Shown here: positions 1 to 5,053 of the stretch, in pieces
How positions within the stretch are numbered: position 1 is the stretch's first letter
Layout: each line of letters opens with the position of its first letter
Assembly: GCA_007117185.1 (NCBI GenBank)
Contig: SKHA01000216.1
Coordinates: forward strand, 1-5,431
Source: Spirochaeta sp.
Lineage (GTDB): Bacteria; Spirochaetota; Spirochaetia; DSM-27196; Alkalispirochaetaceae
Length of the DNA stretch: 5,431 nt
Reading direction: 5' to 3'
The notes under the pieces: model-generated
What the model was told of the DNA's origin: nothing
Database searches by the model: none
What the model saw: only the letters and a program-made list of their open reading frames with translations
Translations under genes and position numbers: made by a program

Positions 1-33
1 GACAATAAAAAGAAGAGCTGTCATTTTACCCAT
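1..33 (-). CDS. Possible start of a downstream gene, cut by the left edge
   Basis: On the minus strand an ATG at 24-22 follows the esterase stop codon (28-26) by one base, and an in-frame ATG at 33-31 overlaps the esterase end. The open frame reads MGKMTALLFIV to the edge. The hydrophobic run could be the start of a signal peptide or membrane segment. Only eleven codons are visible and there is no clear ribosome binding site, so this is a tentative call; chance is a real alternative. Confidence 0.2.
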   Translation of the reverse strand, partial: MGKMTALLFIV

Positions 34-673
34 GGCTGTTCAGCATCGCTGCTGCCTCCCGGGCAATTCCCGCGCCGAGGGCCTGCTGCCCGCTGCTGTG
101 CAGGTGTACGCCGTCGCTGCCGATGGCGGCGCCGGTGGTTGCGCCGTCGAAGAAGGCACACCCCATCTCCCCAGCCATCGCCTGGTAGGCCCGGGCCAGC
201 TCACGGGAGGTTTGAATCGCCTCCTCTTCCGGGGCAAAATGGGGCAGCATTTCCGCGTTCATCGATACAAGGGGCACCGGAGCCACCACCAGCACCGGTG
301 GCGCCGCCTCGTTCACGCCGGCCCCGCTCACCCTGACCAGCGAGACCAGGCGTTCCATCCCCCGGGCGATCTGGGCGGAACTGACGGCGAAGTAGCGCTT
401 CACGTCGTTGGTGCCCAGCATGATCACCACCAGGTCCAGCGGGGCGTGGGTATCCAGGAGCATGGGAAGGGCCGCCGCGCCGCAGCGCCCCGGCATGAAG
501 GGATCACGAAAGACGGTGGTCCGGCCGTTGAGCCCCTCGGGGATAACCAGAAAGCCACCTCCCAGCTCACGTTGCATCACCGTTGGCCATCGTTGTTCGT
601 AGGGGAGGCGCTCACCCCCTTCGGGGTCGTACCCCCATGTATTTGAATCGCCGAAGCAGAGTATCGTTTTCAT
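26..673 (-). CDS. SGNH/GDSL hydrolase, MsAcT-like arylesterase/acyltransferase
   Basis: A 215-aa serine esterase of the SGNH family, probably cytoplasmic because no signal peptide is visible. All blocks are present: block I FGDSNTWGY with nucleophile Ser10, block II EGLNGRTT with Gly50 near the oxyanion hole, block III MLGTND (Gly87, Asn89), and block V SDGVHL with Asp187 and His190 completing the triad. From memory of the family, the pattern FGDS-TWG, EGL-(N/A)-RTT and LDLV-IMLGTND-K-YF matches the Mycobacterium smegmatis arylesterase/acyltransferase MsAcT (about 216 aa), so length and motifs agree along the whole protein. Members hydrolyse small acyl esters and can transfer acyl groups; the natural substrate is not known here, and removal of acetyl groups from sugars is only a guess from the neighbours. 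The ATG at 673 is chosen because block I begins within ten residues. No Shine-Dalgarno precedes it. The gene is divergent from the mutarotase-like gene at 745. Confidence 0.93.
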   Translation of the reverse strand: MKTILCFGDSNTWGYDPEGGERLPYEQRWPTVMQRELGGGFLVIPEGLNGRTTVFRDPFMPGRCGAAALPMLLDTHAPLDLVVIMLGTNDVKRYFAVSSAQIARGMERLVSLVRVSGAGVNEAAPPVLVVAPVPLVSMNAEMLPHFAPEEEAIQTSRELARAYQAMAGEMGCAFFDGATTGAAIGSDGVHLHSSGQQALGAGIAREAAAMLNSHG

Positions 674-679
674 GGCCCA

Positions 680-708
680 AGTGTGACACCGCAGAAAACT
701 CCCGTCAA
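680..708 (-). promoter_or_regulatory. Promoter of the esterase gene, probably leaderless
   Basis: On the minus strand TTGACG (708-703, 5 of 6 to the sigma70 -35) is followed by exactly 17 bp and CACACT (685-680, 3 of 6 to TATAAT). A TGN (688-686) sits just before the -10, as in extended -10 promoters. Only 6 nt separate the -10 from the ATG at 673, so the predicted transcript starts at or next to the start codon. Its -35 abuts the -35 of the divergent promoter. Confidence 0.55.
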
Positions 709-713
709 TTGAC
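704..713. repeat. Perfect 10-bp palindrome GTCAATTGAC between divergent genes
   Basis: GTCAATTGAC equals its own reverse complement. It is centred between 708 and 709 and covers most of both divergent -35 hexamers. The symmetry may simply result from two back-to-back TTGAC motifs; it could also serve as an operator for a dimeric regulator. The sequence alone does not decide. Confidence 0.6.
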
Positions 714-737
714 AGCCCCCATCGGTCCCCTCATACT
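709..737 (+). promoter_or_regulatory. Promoter of the mutarotase-like gene, probably leaderless
   Basis: A perfect TTGACA (709-714) is followed by exactly 17 bp and CATACT (732-737, 4 of 6 to TATAAT). The ATG at 745 lies 7 nt beyond the -10, where transcription would normally begin. The bases before the ATG are pyrimidine-rich with no Shine-Dalgarno, which supports a leaderless mRNA and also supports 745 as the true start. Confidence 0.65.
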
Positions 738-744
738 TCTCAAC

Positions 745-1902
745 ATGGCTAAAGAAACAACCCTGATCGCCGGACAACAGTCCTGGAAACAAGAGACCGC
801 AGCGGTGGACGCCGCCCTCACCGTGAACGGAGCAATGCTCGCGCCGGTACGCTTCACCCTCCCGGGGGGCACCGTGGTTGAACCATACTACGTAAACCCC
901 TGGCACAGTGAGGATCTCTCCAGGATCGAGCCGGAGCTGCTCAGACCGCTGCGGGGAGACTTCTTCTGCCTGCCCTTCGGCGGCAACAACACTGTGGGCG
1001 ATGAGACCCATCCACCCCACGGCGAAGCCGCCTGTGCGCCCTGGCAGCGCCGTGACGGCAGCGACGCCGAAGGTACCATCACCGTGGAACTGAACTACTC
1101 TTCCTGCCCCGGAAGCGTGGTCCGGCAGGTCGAACTGGGCAAAACAGCTCCGTGGATCGTCTCGCGAACCACCGTCAGAGGGTTCTCCGGCGACTACCCC
1201 CTGGGCTATCACGCCACCCTGAAGGGCGGAGAGGTGGACGGGCTGTGGAAGATCTACACCGCCAACTTCGATATCGGCATGACCGAGCCGGCCCACGCCG
1301 ACCCCACCGCGGGAGGTGAGTACTACGCGCTGCAGCCCGGCGCCGTCTTTGACAGCCTGGAAGCGGTGCCCACCCGCTGGAAGGACCCTGCAACCACCGA
1401 CTGTTCAATCTTCCCCGCTCGGGACGGATTCATCGACATCCTCGCCCTCTATCGGCGCCGCTCCGCAACGCAACCGCTCTCGGAGCGCCTGGTCTGGACC
1501 GCGGCGGTGCACCAGCAGGACGGCTACCTCTGGTACTCCATCAAGGACGCAGCGGTTCTGCCGGCAACGGTGTTCTGGATGGAGAACCGCGGCCGCCACG
1601 GCGCTCCCTGGTCCGGACGGAACAGCTGCATCGGGATTGAGGAGACCTGCACCTTCTTCGCCGCCGGGCGTAGCAAGTCAATCGAAGAGAACGTGATCAA
1701 CAGTCAGGGAATCGCCACCGCTACCGCCCTGTCCCCGGACACCCCCACAACGATCGCCTCTGTTCAGGGGGTTCTGAAGGTGGAGGATCCCACCTCGCCG
1801 ATTCGTTCGATGCACCTTGACGAGGGAGGGCGTCCCGTCTTCACGGACGCGCAGGAGCGAACGATGACGGTGGAGCTGGACGTGCGCACCGCCTTCAGCT
1901 GA
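745..1902 (+). CDS. Galactose-mutarotase-fold protein, aldose 1-epimerase-like
   Basis: A 385-aa protein without signal peptide or membrane segments. It appears rich in beta strands. I read it as a distant relative of the galactose mutarotase/aldose 1-epimerase superfamily: PFGGNN (77-82), then PPHGEAA with His92, then YPLGYHATLK with His156, and SCIGIEET with Glu299/Glu300 late in the chain. This order (binding His, catalytic His, C-terminal acidic base) parallels GalM, but the spacing and surrounding residues differ and the assignment of the catalytic residues is inference. Trp and Tyr are frequent (PWHSEDL, WYSIKD, VFWMENRGRHGAPWSG), as in carbohydrate-binding clefts. The frame stays open upstream to 583, but that part runs through the esterase gene and the promoter; the ATG at 745 is preferred because a good promoter ends just before it. 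It converges with the methyltransferase-like gene, 29 bp away. Alternatives are a non-enzymatic sugar-binding member or an uncharacterised family. Confidence 0.72.
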   Translation: MAKETTLIAGQQSWKQETAAVDAALTVNGAMLAPVRFTLPGGTVVEPYYVNPWHSEDLSRIEPELLRPLRGDFFCLPFGGNNTVGDETHPPHGEAACAPWQRRDGSDAEGTITVELNYSSCPGSVVRQVELGKTAPWIVSRTTVRGFSGDYPLGYHATLKGGEVDGLWKIYTANFDIGMTEPAHADPTAGGEYYALQPGAVFDSLEAVPTRWKDPATTDCSIFPARDGFIDILALYRRRSATQPLSERLVWTAAVHQQDGYLWYSIKDAAVLPATVFWMENRGRHGAPWSGRNSCIGIEETCTFFAAGRSKSIEENVINSQGIATATALSPDTPTTIASVQGVLKVEDPTSPIRSMHLDEGGRPVFTDAQERTMTVELDVRTAFS

Positions 1903-1911
1903 GGCCGGAGG

Positions 1912-1924
1912 CCCCGCCCCGGGG
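1912..1924. terminator. Short GC hairpin between convergent genes
   Basis: CCCCG (1912-1916) and CGGGG (1920-1924) can pair around a 3-nt loop, extendable by two G-U pairs, in the 29-bp gap between two converging stop codons. There is no T-run on either side, so this is not a standard intrinsic terminator. Its placement suits a bidirectional pause site, but short GC palindromes are common in DNA of this composition. Confidence 0.25.
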
Positions 1925-1931
1925 TTGCCGG

Positions 1932-2957
1932 TCAGAACCGGTTGGCCCGGGCAACCTCCAGCATCGCCGCCAGGTTTTCCGGCGGCGTTCCCCGGGGGAT
2001 CTCACACCCCGCAGCAACCATATAGCCCCGGGATCCCGCGTCGTGGAAGCACTTTTCCACCGCGTCGTATACCTGAGCAGCGCTGCCGCCGCGGAGCACC
2101 CGCACGGGGTCGATATTGCCGGTGAGGACCAACCCCGCAGCCTCGCCCACCGCCGCGGCCCGGGCTTCGGCAACCGGGGCAACCGAATCCAGGTCCAGAA
2201 TGTCCGGGGCGAGCCCAGGAAGGAAGGGGAAGACCGGCCGCGAGTCGCCGCAGATGTGCAGGCGAACCAGCGCCCCCATCTCATGGACCCCCCGAATGAA
2301 GCGCTGCTGCCACGGGAAGGCGAACTCCTCGTACAGGTCAGGCCCCAGGAGCGAGGCAGCGGCGTCGCCAATGCCGATTACCTCGGCGCCGACCTTGATT
2401 TGCGCCGCGGCGTAGCCCATCTCCAGCTCCAGAACGAACTCCATCAGCTCGTGCACGAAGGGTGGATCGTCGTAGAAATCCATCATCAACCGGTTGATCC
2501 CCCGCAGATCGCACGCCTGGGCAACCGGTCCCTCGATCCACCCCTCGATGATCCGCTCCTCTCCACCCTGACGCTTCAGCTCCTCAACAACCCGCAGGCG
2601 ATTGGCCATGCGGGTACTGCTGCCCGGATCGGGAATGGCGAGGTTTCCAAGGGTTTCCTTCTCCCGGAGCAGGCTCAACGTCTCGTTCAGGGCGGGGGGT
2701 GCGTTGTCGTGATAGATCACCTCGGCACCGCAGTCCGCCGCCTCGGTAGCGGGGTCGGATATGGCCGAGAGGTGGTCAACGCCGAACGCGTCAGCAAACG
2801 CCAGCTGCCCCCGAACCTGTTCTTGCCAGTCAGTGGCGTACTTCAGGTAGGGAACGCCGATCTGGTCGGCGGCGACCATCATCGAGATGGGGACCATAGG
2901 GATCTGATCCACCGGATCGCCCGCCACCGCCGCCAGAATGCGTTGGCGCCCTGTCAT
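1932..2957 (-). CDS. UroD-fold protein, MtaA/CmuA-like corrinoid methyltransferase
   Basis: A 341-aa protein, usual size for the uroporphyrinogen decarboxylase superfamily. The opening TGRQRILAAVAGDPVDQIPMV is the standard family start. It lacks the arginine-rich RQAGR substrate motif of true HemE, so heme synthesis is unlikely. It has LHICGD with His234 and Cys236, and AAGCEIPRGTP with Cys318; this His-x-Cys...Cys arrangement is the zinc site of MtaA, MtbA and CmuA, which move methyl groups between a corrinoid protein and a thiol. GNIDPVRVL (280-288) also fits that branch. The inference is methyl transfer in the cytoplasm; acceptor and donor are unknown, and no corrinoid protein is in the window. 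The start is set by the ATGA overlap with the epimerase gene upstream, implying translational coupling, since no Shine-Dalgarno precedes it. The frame stays open upstream only as a shadow of the epimerase gene. Confidence 0.87.
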   Translation of the reverse strand: MTGRQRILAAVAGDPVDQIPMVPISMMVAADQIGVPYLKYATDWQEQVRGQLAFADAFGVDHLSAISDPATEAADCGAEVIYHDNAPPALNETLSLLREKETLGNLAIPDPGSSTRMANRLRVVEELKRQGGEERIIEGWIEGPVAQACDLRGINRLMMDFYDDPPFVHELMEFVLELEMGYAAAQIKVGAEVIGIGDAAASLLGPDLYEEFAFPWQQRFIRGVHEMGALVRLHICGDSRPVFPFLPGLAPDILDLDSVAPVAEARAAAVGEAAGLVLTGNIDPVRVLRGGSAAQVYDAVEKCFHDAGSRGYMVAAGCEIPRGTPPENLAAMLEVARANRF

Positions 2958-3982
2958 GGTTGCACGGAGAAACGATAGATCGTTGTCCGGGAATAGACCT
3001 CGCCGGGCCTGAGGATGATATCGTCGATCTCCGGGTGGTTGGGACCGTTGGGGTACCCCTGGCACTCCAGGCAGAACCCCGCCCGGGGGGGAATGGGCCT
3101 GCCGGTGCGGCCCAGCGGCTCCGGCAACAGGTAGTGGCCACCGAAGAACTGTACGTTGGTGCAGTCCGTCAGGACGTCCATGACCCGCCCGCTCGGGGGG
3201 TGCACCGCCCGGGCGATCCGGCGCAGCCCGGTGTTCTCCTCTCCCGTCACCCGGATCACGTAGTTGTCGCCGTGCTGGCGGTAGACCCGGGAGATCGCCT
3301 CGCCCAGGGGCTGCAGCTGCCGCAGGTCCGCTTCCGTTCCCGCAACCGGAACGACGTTGTCCGAGAGGGTCATCGCCTCGTCCACCACCGGAACGTAGCG
3401 GTCCAGATCGATGGAAAGGAGGTGGTCGTCCACGGTAGGGTCGCTGCCGCCGGAGAGGTTGAAGTAGGCGTGGTTGGTGGTACTCAACGGCGTTGGAGCG
3501 TCGGTGGTGGCGGTCATCTCGATTACCAGATCGTGAACCTCCATCCCCCCTTCGTTGCCGGCAACCAGGCGGTAGCGCAGCTCGAGATCCACCGTTCCGG
3601 GGTAGCCCTCTTCCCCGTCGGGACTCCGATAGGCCATCGTCACCCCGTCGGGGGAACGGGAGAGTACCTGCCACTCCCGCTTGTCCAGGGCGTTGGAGCC
3701 GCCGTGGAGGTGGTTGGGGCCGTTATTGCACTCCAGCTGGAACTCCCGGCCGTCCAGGGTGAAACGTCCGCGGGTGAGACGCCCGGGGATGCGTCCCACT
3801 GTGGCCCCGAGAAACCCCTTCCCCACGGCGTAGTCTCCAATGCTCTGGTATCCCAGGACTACCGAGGCGCTGTGGCCCTGGCGGTCGGGAACCTGCAGGT
3901 CCGTTATGGTGGCGCCCCGAGGCATCACCTCCATGGTCATACCCTGTCCGTTGTCCAGAAAAATCGTTTCACCGTGTTTCAT
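2954..3982 (-). CDS. galM: Aldose 1-epimerase (galactose mutarotase)
   Basis: A 342-aa cytoplasmic enzyme that interconverts alpha and beta anomers of aldoses such as galactose and glucose, feeding sugar catabolism. Family landmarks occur in order: GRIPGRLTRGRF with Arg64, NNGPNHLHGG with His93, TTNHAYFNLSGG with the catalytic-acid His171, HGDNYVI with Asp239, and FCLECQGYPNGPNHP with the probable base Glu306. The order and spacing resemble Lactococcus GalM (His96, His170, Asp243, Glu304 from memory). One deviation: the usual GRxxNR signature reads GRIPGR, with Gly67 replacing Asn. The ATG at 3982 has a clear AGGAG 9 nt upstream. It is the first gene of a two-gene operon with the methyltransferase-like gene (ATGA overlap). 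The best fit is a general hexose mutarotase; exact sugar preference cannot be read. Confidence 0.95.
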   Translation of the reverse strand: MKHGETIFLDNGQGMTMEVMPRGATITDLQVPDRQGHSASVVLGYQSIGDYAVGKGFLGATVGRIPGRLTRGRFTLDGREFQLECNNGPNHLHGGSNALDKREWQVLSRSPDGVTMAYRSPDGEEGYPGTVDLELRYRLVAGNEGGMEVHDLVIEMTATTDAPTPLSTTNHAYFNLSGGSDPTVDDHLLSIDLDRYVPVVDEAMTLSDNVVPVAGTEADLRQLQPLGEAISRVYRQHGDNYVIRVTGEENTGLRRIARAVHPPSGRVMDVLTDCTNVQFFGGHYLLPEPLGRTGRPIPPRAGFCLECQGYPNGPNHPEIDDIILRPGEVYSRTTIYRFSVQP

Positions 3983-4006
3983 CGTTGTGTGCTCCTGCTG
4001 TATTCT
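3978..4006 (+). promoter_or_regulatory. Weak candidate promoter of the CPBP protease gene
   Basis: TATTCT (4001-4006, 4 of 6 to TATAAT) ends 9 nt before the ATG at 4016. A poor -35 match, TTCATC (3978-3983, 3 of 6), lies 17 bp upstream and overlaps the galM start codon. No Shine-Dalgarno is present. If real, the leader would be a few nucleotides at most. The weak -35 makes this the least certain of the promoters. Confidence 0.35.
3992..3996 (-). promoter_or_regulatory. Shine-Dalgarno of the galM gene
   Basis: AGGAG lies 9 nt before the ATG at 3982 on the minus strand. It is the only convincing ribosome binding site before any start codon in the window, so this gene uses conventional initiation while its neighbours appear not to. 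A second AAGGAG (4010-4005) is too far upstream to act. Confidence 0.75.
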
Positions 4007-4012
4007 CCTTCA

Positions 4013-4041
4013 ATTATGGACATCACTCAGAAAACGGACAA
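4013..4041 (-). promoter_or_regulatory. Promoter of the galM operon
   Basis: On the minus strand TTGTCC (4041-4036, 4 of 6) is followed by exactly 17 bp and CATAAT (4018-4013, 5 of 6 to TATAAT). Transcription would begin near 4006, giving a leader of about 24 nt that carries the AGGAG. The -10 overlaps the start codon of the divergent protease gene, and the -35 lies inside that gene. Confidence 0.55.
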
Positions 4042-4990
4042 CCCTGTCAGCGAAGCGGCAGATGTGTCCACCGACGTGTCGCCAGGCCTCTCCCCTAAAG
4101 CCCGGGAGTTCCTCATTCTGACCTTCGGGATCTCCTGGACCAGTGCGCTCCTGGCGTACCTGGTGGGTGTTCAATACGGGACGATGCTGAGCATCGCTGT
4201 GATCATGATCTCCTTCATGTGGGCCCCCGGGTGGACGGCGATCATCGTCTCGGTTCGCCACGGCGAGCGCGTCCGTGACCTCTGTCTGCTGCGACGGGGA
4301 CGCCTGTCCTGGGTGGTGGTTGCCTGGCTGACCCCCACTGTCCTGGTCGCCCTGACCATTTTCTTCGGTACGCTGATCCCGGGAGTATCACTATCCACCG
4401 ATTTCGCCCTGTACCTTGCCGACGTGGGGATGACCGCCGAGCAGGTGGAGATCGCCATGGCTCAGTTGCAGCGCGTACCGGTGCCGCCATTGCTGCTCTT
4501 CCTGGCTCAGGGTCTTCTGGCGGGGGTGACGGTGAACGCGCTGGCAGCGCTTGGGGAAGAACTGGGGTGGCGGGGGCTGCTTCTGAATGAGATGGCTCCG
4601 GCGGGGTTCTGGCGGGGGTCGTTCTTTATTGGCGCTGTCTGGGGTGTCTGGCACGCTCCCATTATCCTTCAGGGCCACAACTTCCCCGACAACCCCTGGC
4701 TGGGGGTGGTGATGATGACCGTGACCACCACCGCAGTTGCTCCGGTCTACACCTATCTGACCCTGCGAGCCAGGACCGTTCTGGCGGCCACTGTTCTTCA
4801 CGGCGCCTTCAACGGACTGGCGGCGCTCTCGCTGGTATACCTCAGCGGCGGCACTCAGCTCCTGATCGGGCCGATGGGTGTTGCCGGCACCGCGGCGGCG
4901 CTGGCTGCGACGGGGCTCTGTGTTGCCCACGACCGCTACGTGGCGAAGGAGCGCTGTATCCTGCCGGGGCCGCTGAAGCTCCAGCTTTAG
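4016..4990 (+). CDS. CPBP family intramembrane metalloprotease (CAAX/Abi type)
   Basis: A 324-aa integral membrane protein. The first 30 residues are hydrophilic and rich in Asp, Ser and Thr; about seven to eight hydrophobic segments follow, near 33-51, 57-79, 98-121, 158-178, 202-217, 228-246, 253-274 and 281-303. The CPBP (Rce1-like) signature is complete: GEELGWRG with Glu181, Glu182 and Arg186 (EExxxR), WGVWHAPI with His213, and VLHGAFN with His262 and Asn266. These residues bind and activate a water molecule in the membrane. Bacterial members are linked to peptide or bacteriocin processing and self-immunity, but most are uncharacterised, and no peptide precursor is seen next to this one, so its substrate is unknown. 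The ATG at 4016 is the only suitable start before the first membrane segment; it has no Shine-Dalgarno. It is divergent from galM, 33 bp away, and no terminator hairpin follows it. Confidence 0.93.
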   Translation: MDITQKTDNPVSEAADVSTDVSPGLSPKAREFLILTFGISWTSALLAYLVGVQYGTMLSIAVIMISFMWAPGWTAIIVSVRHGERVRDLCLLRRGRLSWVVVAWLTPTVLVALTIFFGTLIPGVSLSTDFALYLADVGMTAEQVEIAMAQLQRVPVPPLLLFLAQGLLAGVTVNALAALGEELGWRGLLLNEMAPAGFWRGSFFIGAVWGVWHAPIILQGHNFPDNPWLGVVMMTVTTTAVAPVYTYLTLRARTVLAATVLHGAFNGLAALSLVYLSGGTQLLIGPMGVAGTAAALAATGLCVAHDRYVAKERCILPGPLKLQL

Positions 4991-5017
4991 CGAACTGGGA
5001 GACGCCACGGGACAAAC

Positions 5018-5046
5018 TTGCCTGCACCACACCCCTTTGCTACACT
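5018..5046 (+). promoter_or_regulatory. Promoter of the right-edge gene, extended -10, probably leaderless
   Basis: TTGCCT (5018-5023, 4 of 6) is followed by exactly 17 bp and TACACT (5041-5046, 4 of 6), with TGC just before it as in an extended -10. The ATG at 5054 is 7 nt beyond the -10. The bases between are pyrimidine-rich with no Shine-Dalgarno. The layout repeats that of the promoters at 680-708 and 709-737. Confidence 0.55.
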
Positions 5047-5053
5047 TCCACCC

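Noticed and set aside
583..744. Upstream extension of the mutarotase-like frame to 583
   Set aside because: It would run through the esterase N-terminus and the divergent promoter. A perfect -35 with a well-placed -10 points to 745.
2043..2978. Long plus-strand open frame (311 codons) opposite the methyltransferase-like gene
   Set aside because: It mirrors a gene with full family motifs. Its protein is low-complexity, rich in Arg, Gly, His and Asp without recognisable domains, as expected for antisense frames in GC-rich DNA.
2960..4015. Upstream extension of the protease frame to 2960
   Set aside because: The frame is open by chance antisense to galM. The protease family begins shortly before its first membrane segment, so the ATG at 4016 is the fitting start.
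4705..4729. GGTGGT...ACCACC inverted repeat inside the protease gene
   Set aside because: It encodes a Val/Met/Thr membrane stretch; codon use for Val and Thr explains the symmetry, and there is no T-run.
4976..4987. AAGCTCCAGCTT palindrome at the end of the protease gene as a terminator
   Set aside because: A 5-bp stem with a 2-nt loop and no following T-run is too weak; it lies within the last codons of the gene.
4016..4990. CPBP protease as part of a bacteriocin immunity or phage-defence locus
   Set aside because: No small leader peptide, radical-SAM, transporter or toxin gene is adjacent; the neighbours are sugar enzymes, so a defence label has no support here.
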